A stretch of DNA of 64,000 bases from Phyllobacteriaceae bacterium (GTDB taxonomy: Bacteria > Pseudomonadota > Alphaproteobacteria > Rhizobiales > Rhizobiaceae): contig JAMLIH010000007.1 of NCBI GenBank assembly GCA_023954255.1, positions 1 through 64,000 on the forward strand. Direction: 5' to 3'. The notes below the pieces were generated by a model. That model saw only the letters and a program-made list of their open reading frames with translations. It did no database searches and had not been told where the DNA came from. How positions within the stretch are numbered: the stretch's first letter is position 1; each line of letters opens with the position of its first letter. Shown here in pieces: positions 33,432 through 44,695 of the stretch. A program made the position numbers and the translations under genes.

Positions 33432-34640
33432 TCAGAATTTCTTGCCGAGCAGCTTCTCAACCTTGGCGCGGTCGATTGCAGCCCTTGGCGGCTTGCCGGC
33501 AATCAGTTCACGGGCCTGCACCTGCCATTCCTCGCGCACCGGGCGGTTCCTGGCGTTAACCGCCTCGCCCAGCTTGTCGAGTTCGGCAACGCTCATGGCG
33601 GCAATCTTTGCCAGGCTGTTGATGCCTTTCGACTTCATCCGCTTGGCAATCGTGGCGCCGATACCGTCGATCAGTTCGATGTCGTCGATGAAATCGACAC
33701 CGGCGCGTGGTGCGGAACCGACAGCGGCCATGGCCGGGGCGGGTGCAGCACGTCCGGCCGAGGCCGAACCTTCATTGTACAGCGCCGACCAGACGGCCTT
33801 CTTGGAAAGGTAGAACAGGATCGCCAGCAGCAGCAGCGCGATCATCACCTTGAAACCGAGCGACTTGCGCTCGACCAGGCTCGGCTCGGCGGCCCACATC
33901 ATGAAGGCGGCAACGTCGCGGGCATACTGGTCAACGGTCTCGGGCGACCCGTCGTCATAGCTCACGATCTCTTCGGAGAGCGGCGGTGCCATGGCAAGCG
34001 TCGGACCGCCGACGAAATACGGGTTGTAGTGGGAGCCATCCGGAACATCCGTACCCTCAGGTGCATCCTGATAGCCGGTCAGCAGGGAATAGATGTAGTC
34101 CGGTCCGTTTTCGGCATACAGCGTGAAAATATCGAAGATGAAGGTCGGGAAACCGCGCTCGGGCGCGCGGGCCTTGGCCAGCAGGGAAAAGTCGGGCGGC
34201 GCAGCGCCGTTGTTGGCATAGGCAGCCGCTTCCTCATTGGGGAAGGGTGCCGGGAACCGGTCGGACGGCACGGCGGCGCGATCGAACATCTCGCCTTCGG
34301 CATTCGGGCCGTCGGTGACGGTATACTCGGCGGCAAATGCCTTTACCTGCTCTTCCGAATAGCCCAGTTCCTCAAGATTGCGGAAGGCAACCAGATTGAG
34401 GCTGTGACAGGCCGAGCAGACTTCCTTGTAGACTTTCAGTCCGCGCTGAAGCTGGCCGACATCCCAGTGGCCGAACGGGCCGCCAAAGCTCCAGTGAACA
34501 TGCTTGGGATGTTCGATCGGATAATGCGGGGTACCGCCCTCTTCCTCGGCGGCCTGCGCCGAACCGAAAGCTACCATGACACCGACGGTCAGTCCCGCCA
34601 GCGTGCCCGAAAGTCCGGTGAAAATCGATTTCAGTTCCAT
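33432..34640 (-). CDS. petC: Cytochrome c1 with C-terminal helix-hairpin-helix domain
   Basis: A 402-residue haem subunit of the bc1 complex. A signal peptide (GTLAGLTVGVMVAFGSAQA) leads to haem site CSACH (Cys75, Cys78, His79), the long c1 domain with FLAG-free PYFVGGPTLAMAPPL carrying the distal Met, and the anchor helix GFKVMIALLLLAILFYL (about 261-282). Usual c1 ends soon after the anchor. Here a further 118 residues follow: an Ala/Pro linker and a helix-hairpin-helix-like domain (DIELIDGIGATIAKRMKSKG, INSLAKIAAMSVAELDKLGE, PVREEWQVQARELIAGKP). By topology this lies in the cytoplasm. The same kind of tail occurs on NuoE and L21 in rhizobia. It is the last gene of petABC. Confidence 0.92.
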   Translation of the reverse strand: MELKSIFTGLSGTLAGLTVGVMVAFGSAQAAEEEGGTPHYPIEHPKHVHWSFGGPFGHWDVGQLQRGLKVYKEVCSACHSLNLVAFRNLEELGYSEEQVKAFAAEYTVTDGPNAEGEMFDRAAVPSDRFPAPFPNEEAAAYANNGAAPPDFSLLAKARAPERGFPTFIFDIFTLYAENGPDYIYSLLTGYQDAPEGTDVPDGSHYNPYFVGGPTLAMAPPLSEEIVSYDDGSPETVDQYARDVAAFMMWAAEPSLVERKSLGFKVMIALLLLAILFYLSKKAVWSALYNEGSASAGRAAPAPAMAAVGSAPRAGVDFIDDIELIDGIGATIAKRMKSKGINSLAKIAAMSVAELDKLGEAVNARNRPVREEWQVQARELIAGKPPRAAIDRAKVEKLLGKKF

Positions 34641-34708
34641 GTGTCCAGTCCCTCTTGGGAAATCCCTTGATTGAGGCCGGGCCAGCCCGCCCGGCCTTTG
34701 CTTGCTGG

Positions 34709-35980
34709 TCAGTGTTTCGCCAGAACGGCTTCGGCGATGCTGGCAGGCAGCGGCCTGGGTTTTTCAACCCGCGAAAGCCACGGCAGGACCACCAGGAAGT
34801 GGATGAAATACCATGCCGTCAGGATCTGCGCGGCCAGAACATAGCCCCCTTCGGCAGGCCGCGAACCGAGCCAGCCGAGCAGCACGCAGACAATGGCGAA
34901 AATCCAGAAGAACTGCTTGTACAGCGGGCGGTAGGTTGCCGAGCGCACCGGCGAGCGGTCGAGCCAGGGCAGGAAAAATAGCACCGCGATCGAACCGAAC
35001 ATTGCGATGACGCCGCCCAGCTTGGAGTTGATCAGCACCACGTCGGTAAACGGGATCGAGATGTTGAACGTCACCGCGCGCAGAATGGCGTAGAACGGCA
35101 GGAAGTACCATTCAGGCACGATATGCGCCGGCGTCTTAAGCGGGTTGGCCGGGATGTAGTTGTCCGGATGGCCCATGTAATCAGGCAGATAGAAAACGAA
35201 CCAGGCAAAAACCATCAGGAACACGACCATCGCGAACGCATCCTTGATGGTGGCGTAAGGCGTGAACGGAACGGTTTCCTTGCGGATGTTCTTCACCTCG
35301 ACGCCGGTCGGGTTCGTCTGGCCGGTGACATGCAGCGCCCACACATGCAGCGCGACGACACCCGCGATCATGAACGGCAGCAGATAGTGCAGCGAGAAGA
35401 AGCGGTTGAGCGTCGGATTGTCGACCGCATAGCCACCCAGCAGCCATTCCTGGATCGCCGTTCCGACAATCGGAATGGCGGAGAAGAAGCCGGTGATGAC
35501 GGTGGCGCCCCAGAAGCTCATCTGGCCCCACGGCAGCACATAGCCCATGAAGGCGGTCGCCATCATCAGCAGGAAGATGATCACGCCGAGAATCCACAGC
35601 ACTTCGCGCGGCTGCTTGTAGGAGCCGTAATAGAGGCCCCGGAAAATGTGAATGTAGACGGCGATGAAGAACATCGACGCGCCGTTGGCGTGCAGGCGGC
35701 GCATCAGCCAGCCATAGTTCACGTCGCGCATGATCCACTCGACCGAGTTGAAGGCGCCCGAAACCGAGGCAACGTAGTGCATCGCCAGAACGACGCCGGT
35801 GATGATCTGCACCACCAGCATCAGCGAAAGAATGCCGCCGAAGGTGTACCAGTTGTTCAGGTTGCGCGGCACCGGATAGGCGACGAAGCTGTCATAGACC
35901 AGCCGCGGCAGCGGCAGGCGCTCGTCAAGCCATTTTCCGAAACCCGTCTTGGGCGTGTATGTGGAATGTCCAGCACTCAT
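34709..35980 (-). CDS. petB: Cytochrome b of the bc1 complex
   Basis: A 423-residue membrane subunit that carries the two b haems and the quinol oxidation and quinone reduction sites. It has [60 protein letters not shown], the [17 protein letters not shown] motif (PEWY at the Qo site) and eight transmembrane segments. Length is normal. It lies between petA (20 bases) and petC (68 bases) in one operon. Electrons pass from ubiquinol through the Rieske protein to c1. Confidence 0.97.
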   Translation of the reverse strand: MSAGHSTYTPKTGFGKWLDERLPLPRLVYDSFVAYPVPRNLNNWYTFGGILSLMLVVQIITGVVLAMHYVASVSGAFNSVEWIMRDVNYGWLMRRLHANGASMFFIAVYIHIFRGLYYGSYKQPREVLWILGVIIFLLMMATAFMGYVLPWGQMSFWGATVITGFFSAIPIVGTAIQEWLLGGYAVDNPTLNRFFSLHYLLPFMIAGVVALHVWALHVTGQTNPTGVEVKNIRKETVPFTPYATIKDAFAMVVFLMVFAWFVFYLPDYMGHPDNYIPANPLKTPAHIVPEWYFLPFYAILRAVTFNISIPFTDVVLINSKLGGVIAMFGSIAVLFFLPWLDRSPVRSATYRPLYKQFFWIFAIVCVLLGWLGSRPAEGGYVLAAQILTAWYFIHFLVVLPWLSRVEKPRPLPASIAEAVLAKH

Positions 35981-36000
35981 GATCTTCTCTCCCCGTCCCC

Positions 36001-36567
36001 TCAGCCGATCACGATGGTGGTGTCGGAACTAAATGCGTATGGCGGAATGTGCAGGTTTTCAGGCGCCGGGCCTTTGCGGATGCGGCCGGCGGTATCGTAG
36101 TGCGAACCGTGGCAGGGGCAGAACCAGCCGCCGAAATCGCCGGACAGGCCGACCGGAACGCAGCCAAGATGGGTACAGGAGCCGATCATTATGATCCAGT
36201 TTTCCCCGCCCTCGCCCGCGGAGCGGTTTTCGTCGGTTGCCGGCGCGCCGGATCTGATGTTCTGGTTTTCCGCCGACGGGTCCTTCAGATCGCCCAGATC
36301 GACGGCCTTGGCTGCCGAGACTTCCTCATCGGTGCGGTTGCGGATGAAGACCGGCTTGCCGCGCCATTTGACGGTGATTGCCTGTCCGGGCTCGATCGAG
36401 GAAACATCGACCTCGATGGAAGCGAGCGCCCTTGTGGCGGCATTCGGATTCATCTGCGAAACAAACGGCCAGGCGGTAACGGCGGCCCCAACGGCGGCGG
36501 CGGTGCCGGTTGCCAGGTAAAGAAAATCCCTGCGGCTCTGATCGTGGTCGGTCTTGGCTGCACTCAC
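36001..36567 (-). CDS. petA: Ubiquinol-cytochrome c reductase iron-sulfur (Rieske) subunit
   Basis: A 188-residue Rieske protein. The N-terminus has [20 protein letters not shown], a Tat-type signal anchor with one helix. The 2Fe-2S site is complete: CTHLGC and CPCHGSHYD, with [12 protein letters not shown] at the end. The start is a GTG at 36567 with AAGGA 10 bases upstream; longer in-frame codons to 36711 would add a basic, improbable tail. It is the first gene of petABC; a possible promoter (TTGCGG-18-TATTGT) lies about 250 bases upstream. Confidence 0.95.
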   Translation of the reverse strand: MSAAKTDHDQSRRDFLYLATGTAAAVGAAVTAWPFVSQMNPNAATRALASIEVDVSSIEPGQAITVKWRGKPVFIRNRTDEEVSAAKAVDLGDLKDPSAENQNIRSGAPATDENRSAGEGGENWIIMIGSCTHLGCVPVGLSGDFGGWFCPCHGSHYDTAGRIRKGPAPENLHIPPYAFSSDTTIVIG

Positions 36568-36959
36568 GGCATACCATCCTTTCGCTTTCTTGCGGCGGAA
36601 CCCTGGTTCCCGCCCTCGACGACGTCCAACAAAAGGCCGAGTACGCTCCCTGCTGGGCAGTGTCCCCCGCCGGGCATCCGGCCGCCGAATGCGGACCTGC
36701 ATGCCGAGCATAAGGGTGGCCAGAACGCGTGCTCCCGGTCTTGAGCGCGTGTTTATGCTCCCAAGCCCCCATTTGTCCAGCCATTTGAAGGTCTAATGGG
36801 CAGTTTGTCGCGTCTGCCCACAGACAATAGCCCGCGCTGCGGCAGCCCCGCAATTGCCGGCCGCAGACCGCAGGTGCCAATATGGTTGCGCTCGCCGCAC
36901 GGATTGGGCAGGAAAGGCGTCCCGGCAACATCATTTCCATCATCTGAACGGGTAATCCA
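36568..36959. promoter_or_regulatory. Divergent petABC/ABC-F intergenic region
   Basis: 392 bases without a gene. On the minus strand TTGCGG (36848-36853) and TATTGT (36824-36829) are 18 bases apart and could be the petABC promoter. On the plus strand TTGCCG (36854-36859) and CAATAT (36878-36883), also 18 apart, could serve the ABC-F gene. GGGCAG/CTGCCC (36798-36819) forms a short hairpin in the pet leader. No Fnr-type box was seen. Confidence 0.35.
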
Positions 36960-38786
36960 TTGCAGCCTCCCCGGCTTTTTCTGTCCAATATCGCGCTGAC
37001 TTTCGGCGGAACGCCGCTGCTCGGCGATGCCAGCCTGCAGATCCACGCCTCCGACCGCATCGCGCTTGTCGGCCGCAACGGTTCGGGCAAATCGACCCTG
37101 CTCAAGATCGCGGCCGGCATGATCGAGCCGGACAAGGGCGAGCGCTTTCTGCAGCCCGGCACCACGCTGCGCTACCTGCCGCAGGAGCCGGACCTGTCGG
37201 CATATGAAACCATCGAAGCCTATGTGCTGGCCGGGCTTGCGCCTGGCGATGATGTTCACCGCGCCCGTTATCTGATCGAGCAGTTGGGCCTCACCGCGGA
37301 AAGCGACACCGCAAACCTCTCTGGCGGCGAGGCGCGACGCGCCGCCCTCGCCCGCACCCTGGCCCCCGAACCCGACATCCTGCTGCTCGACGAGCCGACC
37401 AACCATCTCGACCTGCCGGCCATCGAATGGCTCGAAGCCGAACTGCGCGCCATGGCGTCGGCCATCGTCCTGATCAGCCATGACCGGCGGTTCCTCGCCA
37501 ACCTGTCGACCAGCACGGTGTGGATGGACCGCGGCATCACCCGTCATTTCAACCGCGGCTTCGACGGTTTCGAGGACTGGCGCGACAAGCTGCTGGACGA
37601 AGAGGAACAGGCCAGTCACAAGCTCGGCCGCCAGATCGCCCGCGAGGAGCACTGGATCGTCCACGGCGTATCCGGCCGCCGCAAGCGCAACATGCGCCGG
37701 GTTCGCGAGTTGCAGGAACTGAAGGAAAAGCAGGCAGGCCAGACAAAGGCAGGCGGATCGGTTCGCCTTGCCAGTGCCGAGGCCGGCGTATCGGGGAAGC
37801 TGGTCGCCAAGCTCGACGACGTTTCGAAATCGCTCGGCGGCAGGAAGATCGTCGACGGTTTTTCGACCATCATCATGCGCGGCGAGCGCGTCGGCATCGT
37901 CGGCCCCAACGGTGCCGGCAAGACAACGCTCATCAACCTCATCACCGGCAAGCTCGAACCCGACACCGGCACCATCCGCCTCGGCCTCAATCTCGATGCG
38001 CTCGTCGTCGACCAGAAGCGCCAGATGCTCGACCCCGAATGGACCCTGAAGGATGCGCTGACCGACGGCGCGGGCGACAAGGTGGCGCTCGGCAGCGAAA
38101 CCCGCCATGTGATGACCTACATGAAGGACTTCCTGTTCCTGCCCGAACAGGCCCGCACCCCTGTCCATGCGCTGTCGGGCGGCGAACGCGGGCGGCTGAT
38201 GCTGGCGCGCGGCCTGCGCCAGCCCTCAAACTTCCTGGTTCTGGACGAACCGACCAACGATCTCGATCTCGAGACACTCGATCTGCTGCAGGAATTCATC
38301 GCCGACTATGCCGGCACGGTCCTTCTGGTCAGCCACGACCGCGACTTCCTCGACCGCACCTGCACCTCCGTCATCGCGCCGGAGAGAAACGGCAAATGGC
38401 TGCGGTATGCCGGCGGCTACAGCGACATGCTGGCCCAGCGCAAGGGTGCTGCAAAGCCGGTCGTCAGGGAAGCGGCAAAAACCGCCAGGAAGGAAAAGAC
38501 AGGTTCCGAAGCCACAGGCAGCAGTTCCGCGGGAGACGGGATTGCCTCCCGCAGGCTTTCCTTCAAGCAGAAGCACGCACTGGAAAACCTGCCGGGAGAA
38601 ATCGGCAAACTCGAAAGCGAAATCGCGAAACTGAAAAAGGCGCTTGAGGCGCCTGACCTTTACGCCCGCGAACCGGCCCGCTTCAACAAGTATGCCGAAG
38701 CGCTCGCCGAACGCGAAAAAGCGCTCGCCGAAAAGGAAGAGCAATGGCTGGAACTGGAAATCCTGCGCGAGGAGGCCGGAGGCTGA
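36960..38786 (+). CDS. uup: ABC-F family ATPase (Uup-type)
   Basis: A 608-residue soluble tandem ABC protein. The first cassette has GRNGSGKSTLL, LSGGEARRAALARTL and LLLDEPTNHLDL; the second has GPNGAGKTTLINL, LSGGERGRLMLARGL and LVLDEPTNDLDL. A linker (REEHWIVHGVSGRRKRNMRR) lies between them, and the C-terminal 90 residues form a coiled coil (KLESEIAKLKKALE; EKALAEKEEQWLELEI) typical of Uup. ABC-F proteins act on ribosomes or nucleic acid, not as transporters. The start is a TTG at 36960; no better codon is near. Confidence 0.9.
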   Translation: MQPPRLFLSNIALTFGGTPLLGDASLQIHASDRIALVGRNGSGKSTLLKIAAGMIEPDKGERFLQPGTTLRYLPQEPDLSAYETIEAYVLAGLAPGDDVHRARYLIEQLGLTAESDTANLSGGEARRAALARTLAPEPDILLLDEPTNHLDLPAIEWLEAELRAMASAIVLISHDRRFLANLSTSTVWMDRGITRHFNRGFDGFEDWRDKLLDEEEQASHKLGRQIAREEHWIVHGVSGRRKRNMRRVRELQELKEKQAGQTKAGGSVRLASAEAGVSGKLVAKLDDVSKSLGGRKIVDGFSTIIMRGERVGIVGPNGAGKTTLINLITGKLEPDTGTIRLGLNLDALVVDQKRQMLDPEWTLKDALTDGAGDKVALGSETRHVMTYMKDFLFLPEQARTPVHALSGGERGRLMLARGLRQPSNFLVLDEPTNDLDLETLDLLQEFIADYAGTVLLVSHDRDFLDRTCTSVIAPERNGKWLRYAGGYSDMLAQRKGAAKPVVREAAKTARKEKTGSEATGSSSAGDGIASRRLSFKQKHALENLPGEIGKLESEIAKLKKALEAPDLYAREPARFNKYAEALAEREKALAEKEEQWLELEILREEAGG

Positions 38787-38826
38787 CCGGTGTCAGCCTC
38801 CGGCAATCCGGCTTACGCAAAAACGG

Positions 38827-39321
38827 TTATCGCCGGACCGCTACCACACTCGACGTGCGGTAGTTGGAACACTTGAACTGGTTCGACATATTGCCGCCGC
38901 AGGCGTTGATGCTGCCCTTGCCGGCCACGCCGTTGTAAACGGCGACGTGATAGCCGCGCTTGAAGCGGAACAGTACGATGTCGCCCTTGCGGGCATTTTT
39001 CAGCGAAACCGCCTGCCCCCAGTTGCGCCAGCTGATGGCCTTGTTGTGGCCTGCAGGCGGCTTTCCGCCGGCCTTGCGAACGGCATAGGCAGCAGCAGCG
39101 CCGCACCATGGCGTCGAAGCCGGATTGACCCCGACCATCGCCTGGATCTGCTTGCGATGCTTGCGTTCGTGCAGCCCTTCCACCCGCTTGATGGCGGCAA
39201 GCCTTGCCGGGTTGGCGATTGCCACGTCTGAGGTGAAGTCGTTGCCACCGAAAAAAGACACGGCGGCGAGAAGTCCGGCCAGCGCAACTTGCGCCAACCG
39301 CGAGGGTTTTCTTGTTTTCAT
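38827..39321 (-). CDS. TIGR02594-family exported protein (CHAP/NlpC-like)
   Basis: A 164-residue protein with an export signal (LAQVALAGLLAAVSFFGG). The domain has TPWCGAAAAYAVRKAGGKPP (candidate catalytic Cys), AISWRNWGQAV, KKGDIVLF-type RKGDIVLFRFKRGYHVAVY (candidate His) and CGGNMSNQFKCSNY ending in VVAVRR. This is the TIGR02594 pattern, related to NlpC/P60 and CHAP amidases, so peptidoglycan hydrolysis is plausible. A GTAAC-rich short repeat stretch lies in the 256-base gap upstream (39322-39577), which otherwise shows nothing. Confidence 0.83.
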   Translation of the reverse strand: MKTRKPSRLAQVALAGLLAAVSFFGGNDFTSDVAIANPARLAAIKRVEGLHERKHRKQIQAMVGVNPASTPWCGAAAAYAVRKAGGKPPAGHNKAISWRNWGQAVSLKNARKGDIVLFRFKRGYHVAVYNGVAGKGSINACGGNMSNQFKCSNYRTSSVVAVRR

Positions 39322-39577
39322 GAGTTTGAAGAGAGAAAGCGTCGGCGCAATCCGCCTATGCCCCGGCCCTGTGACAGGCCGATCTCTGCCCCTTTGCTGT
39401 TGTCACTACGAAGCGGGTGGATTTCTCGTGAAACCCGCCCTGCCGGTAACAAACGCCCCCATCCCCGCTGCTTTCCGGCTGGCACCATGTCGTGCCGCGA
39501 TGCGGCAAAAATAGGGTTTGGCAAGCAAAATCAATTCAAACTGTGTAACCAACTGTAACGTAAACGTAAACGAAAGG

Positions 39578-41437
<1,860 letters not shown>

Positions 41438-41503
41438 GCAATGCCTTTCGTCTTGCAGCCGGGAAGCTGCCGCCCCATGGACAAAACCGCAACACCCGCA
41501 GCT

Positions 41504-43369
41504 TTATTGCGCGGCCTGGGTGGCGTCGTCCACGCCGAGGAACCCGCCCGACTGGCGCGCCCACAATTCCGCATACAGACCGCCGGCGGTTGCAAGCTCG
41601 CCATGCGTGCCCTGCTCGATGATCTCGCCTTCGTTCATGACCACCAGCCGGTCGAGCGAGGCGATGGTTGAAAGCCGGTGGGCGATGGCGATCACCGTCT
41701 TGCCTTCCATCAGATCGAACAGGCTTTCCTGGATCGCCGCCTCCACTTCGGAGTCGAGCGCCGACGTCGCCTCGTCGAGCACCAGAATCGGAGCATCCTT
41801 CAGGAATACGCGGGCAATGGCGATGCGCTGGCGCTGACCGCCTGAAAGCTTCACCCCGCGCTCGCCGACATGAGCATCCAGTCCCTTGCGGCCCTGCTGG
41901 TCCTCCAGCCCCGCGATGAAATCCCACGCCTTTGCCTTTTTCGCTGCGGCGATCACCATCTCGTCGCTTGCCTGCGGACTTCCATAGGCGATGTTGTCGC
42001 GGATCGAGCGGTGCAGCAGCGAGGTGTCCTGGGTGACGACGCCGATATGGCGGCGCAGCGAATCCTGCCTGACGCTGGCGATATCGGTGCCGTCGATGCG
42101 GATCTCTCCCTTTTCAAGATCGTAAAAGCGCAACAGCAGGTTGACCAGCGTCGTCTTGCCGGCGCCCGAACGGCCGACCAGACCGACCTTCTCGCCGGCT
42201 GCGATTTCCAGATGCAGGCCGTCGATGACCTGATCGCCGCCATCGGCGCGCTTGCCGTAGTTGAAGGAAATGCCGTCGAACTCGATGCGGCCTTTCCTGA
42301 CCGCGAGATCGCCGGCGCCGGGGCGGTCCTGCACCTCGCGGTGCTTGGCCATCATCGCCATGCCGTCATGAACGACGCCGATGTTCTCGAACAGTGCCGA
42401 GACCTCCCACATGATCCAGTGCGACATGCCGTTGAGCCGCAGCGCAAGACCGATGGCGATGGCAATCGCACCGATGGAAACCAGCGACCCGTGCCAAAGC
42501 CAGATGGAAAGCCCGGCAATGAGAAACACCACCAGGGCATTGTTGAAATAGACGAAGAACTGGAACAGCGTCACCAGCCGCATCTGCTGGTGCACGGTGT
42601 TGAGAAACCCGTCCATGCTTTCGCGCGCATAGATGGCTTCGCGCCCGGCATGGGAAAACAGCTTCACCGTATTGATGTTGGTGTAGGAATCGACCACCCG
42701 CCCCGTCATCATCGAACGTGCATCGGCCTGCCTGCGGCTGACATTCTTCAGCCGGGGCACGAAATAGGACACGACCGATACATAGATGACGAGCCATGCC
42801 AGCAGCGGCATGGCCAGCCGCCAGTCGGAACTCGCCACCAGCACCAGCATGGAAGCGAAGTAAACGGCAACATAGGTAAAGACATCGGCCAGCTTGATGA
42901 CGGATTCGCGGATCGCCAGCGATGTCTGCATCACCTTTGTCGCCACCCTGCCGGCAAATTCATTGGCGAAGAAATTCATGCTCTGGCCGAGCAGATAGCG
43001 GTGCATCTGCCAGCGCGCGATCATCGGATAATTGCCGAGCAGCGTCTGGTGGACGATCAGCGAATGCAGCAGCGAGTTGAGCGGCAGCACGACCAGCAGG
43101 AAAACCGCCATCGCCACCAGCTTGAAGCCCTCGCGATCGAAAAAGCCCTCTCGCGCCGACGCCGACAGCCAGTCGACGATCGACCCCAGAAAGCCGAAGA
43201 GCATGACCTCGCCGGCAGCCCCCGTCATGGCAAACAGCGACATCGCCGCAACCCAGAAGGCGACCGGCCGGGTATAATGCCACACGAATGCGGCAAACCC
43301 TTCCGGCGGCGTATCCGGTTCTGCGGGCGGATAGGGGTCGACCCGGCTTTCGAAAAAGCGAAACAGCAA
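41504..43369 (-). CDS. ABC exporter half-transporter (MsbA/multidrug type), first of pair
   Basis: A 621-residue half-transporter with a six-helix membrane domain (VAFWVAAMSLFAMTGAAGEV; LVVFLIAGLSIWLWHGSLV) and an ATPase with GLVGRSGAGKTTLVN, LSGGQRQRIAIARVFL and ILVLDEATSALDSE. A TTG at 43369 is the best start: GAGGAGA lies 8 bases upstream and the protein then begins LLFRFFESRVDPYPP, collinear with the sister protein; an ATG at 43408 is in frame but has no site. With the downstream gene it probably forms a heterodimeric exporter. Confidence 0.9.
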   Translation of the reverse strand: MLFRFFESRVDPYPPAEPDTPPEGFAAFVWHYTRPVAFWVAAMSLFAMTGAAGEVMLFGFLGSIVDWLSASAREGFFDREGFKLVAMAVFLLVVLPLNSLLHSLIVHQTLLGNYPMIARWQMHRYLLGQSMNFFANEFAGRVATKVMQTSLAIRESVIKLADVFTYVAVYFASMLVLVASSDWRLAMPLLAWLVIYVSVVSYFVPRLKNVSRRQADARSMMTGRVVDSYTNINTVKLFSHAGREAIYARESMDGFLNTVHQQMRLVTLFQFFVYFNNALVVFLIAGLSIWLWHGSLVSIGAIAIAIGLALRLNGMSHWIMWEVSALFENIGVVHDGMAMMAKHREVQDRPGAGDLAVRKGRIEFDGISFNYGKRADGGDQVIDGLHLEIAAGEKVGLVGRSGAGKTTLVNLLLRFYDLEKGEIRIDGTDIASVRQDSLRRHIGVVTQDTSLLHRSIRDNIAYGSPQASDEMVIAAAKKAKAWDFIAGLEDQQGRKGLDAHVGERGVKLSGGQRQRIAIARVFLKDAPILVLDEATSALDSEVEAAIQESLFDLMEGKTVIAIAHRLSTIASLDRLVVMNEGEIIEQGTHGELATAGGLYAELWARQSGGFLGVDDATQAAQ

Positions 43370-43586
43370 GTGATCTCTCCTCACGCCCTCTTCGCAGATG
43401 ATGTGCAATGCGGCAATTCAATTCGTAGTGCGGGGCGCTTCTTTCAATTGGAAGCTGTGGTTATAGAGTCCCGGACTGACAGCGTAATGTCAGTAGCCTG
43501 TGGCAGGGGCATGGCGGCCGGCAAGGAGGAGGCGGATTTGGCCGCGCCCTTTCTGACAGTGTCTGCCGGCCCAACGAGAGGACACC

Positions 43587-44069
43587 ATGCCTGACAGAAA
43601 ACCGGCCCTCGCCCTCTACCAGCCCGATATCGCCGGCAATACCGGAACGCTGATTCGTCTTTCAGCCTGCCTGGGAACCCGCCTGCACATCATCGACCCG
43701 GCCGGCTTCCGCCACGACGACAAGGCCTTGCGCCGCGCCGGCATGGACTATGCGGCACTGGCAACGCTGGTACGCCACGACGACTTCACCGCTTTCGCAG
43801 CCATGGCGCAAGCCGAAAGCCGGCGCATCGTGTTGCTGACCACAAGCGGTGAGACATCCCATGCCGACTTCGCCTTCGAGCCGGATGACCTGCTGTTGCT
43901 GGGCCGCGAGAGCAGCGGCGTTCCCGGCAGCGTTCATGCGCGAGCAGATGCCCGTATCGTTATTCCGATGCAGAAGGAGGCCCGCTCGATCAACCAAGCG
44001 GTTTGTGGCGCCATTGTACTGGCAGAAGCGTTGCGCCAGCTTTCAGCTTTTCCGGAATTCGGCGACTGA
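43587..44069 (+). CDS. trmL: tRNA (cytidine/uridine-34-2'-O)-methyltransferase
   Basis: A 160-residue SPOUT enzyme that methylates the 2'-O of the wobble base in leucine tRNAs. It has LALYQPDIAGNTGTLIRLSA, GFRHDDKALRRAGMDY, LLLLGRESSGVPGSVH and RIVIPMQKEARSINQAV, the knot motifs with SAM-binding residues. AGAGG lies upstream of the ATG. In the 217 bases before it there is an inverted repeat CTGACA-N6-TGTCAG (43478-43495). Confidence 0.92.
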   Translation: MPDRKPALALYQPDIAGNTGTLIRLSACLGTRLHIIDPAGFRHDDKALRRAGMDYAALATLVRHDDFTAFAAMAQAESRRIVLLTTSGETSHADFAFEPDDLLLLGRESSGVPGSVHARADARIVIPMQKEARSINQAVCGAIVLAEALRQLSAFPEFGD

Positions 44070-44127
44070 ACCATCCCCCTCTTCCGCCGCGCTTTTCAAG
44101 CCGGCACGCCTCAATCGGCCCATCTTG

Positions 44128-44155
44128 GTCAGCACTGGTTAGTCAGCACTGGTTA
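44128..44155. repeat. 14-bp tandem direct repeat
   Basis: GTCAGCACTGGTTA occurs twice back to back (44128-44141, 44142-44155), followed by a degenerate third unit. It sits in the 97-base gap between two convergent genes and probably arose by slippage. Confidence 0.75.
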
Positions 44156-44166
44156 CTCAGCCCACC

Positions 44167-44523
44167 TTAATCGGCACTGGGCAGGCGGCGCAGGGTGAAC
44201 TCGATGATGTCGCCGGGCAGTTCGCGCCAGCTTTCCACTTCCGACCAGTAGGCCGCCTTGGGATATTTGGCGAAGAATTCGCGCGCCTTCTGCTGGGCCT
44301 CGGCCCTTGGCAGGGTAAGCGTCACCCGTTTCCAGGCCGCATTGCCCCTGCCCGCATCGCTTTTGCGGCGCTTGGCTGTCCAGCTTTCGTGCTGCTTGCG
44401 GGCTCGCGCCAGCGCTTCCGACTGGCGTGGCCAGTATCCCTCGGGCGCTGACTGGCGGCTCTGCCGCTCGCGCTCGGCGTCGCTTTCGATGCCGTTTCCT
44501 GCGCCCTGCCTGTTGGCGGTCAT
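44167..44523 (-). CDS. Small basic protein of unknown function
   Basis: A 118-residue protein, very rich in Arg, Gln and Ala in the first half (ERERQSRQSAPEGYWPRQSE, ARARKQHESWTAKRRKSD). The second half looks folded: WKRVTLTLPRAEAQQKAREF, FAKYPKAAYWSEVESWRELP, IIEFTLRRLP. No family is recognised. The ATG at 44523 has GGAG upstream; in-frame TTG codons before it are less likely. It is divergent from hemF. Confidence 0.68.
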   Translation of the reverse strand: MTANRQGAGNGIESDAERERQSRQSAPEGYWPRQSEALARARKQHESWTAKRRKSDAGRGNAAWKRVTLTLPRAEAQQKAREFFAKYPKAAYWSEVESWRELPGDIIEFTLRRLPSAD

Positions 44524-44695
44524 GATGTCCAACTCCAACGGTTTGCCCCGTTATCTCAACACACTGCCCCCGCCCATTGTCAAGCATCATTGCCGCCGGT
44601 CTGCCCCTGGGATGTAAAAAGGACTACATTTGCACTCTGGACACTGCAGCCGGACTGTTGTTAGTGACCCGGCGGACAAGAATGCGGATAAAATC

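Noticed and set aside
41870-43594. 574-codon plus-strand frame opposite the ABC exporter
   Set aside because: Antisense to an ABC protein with all ATPase motifs; no family features of its own.
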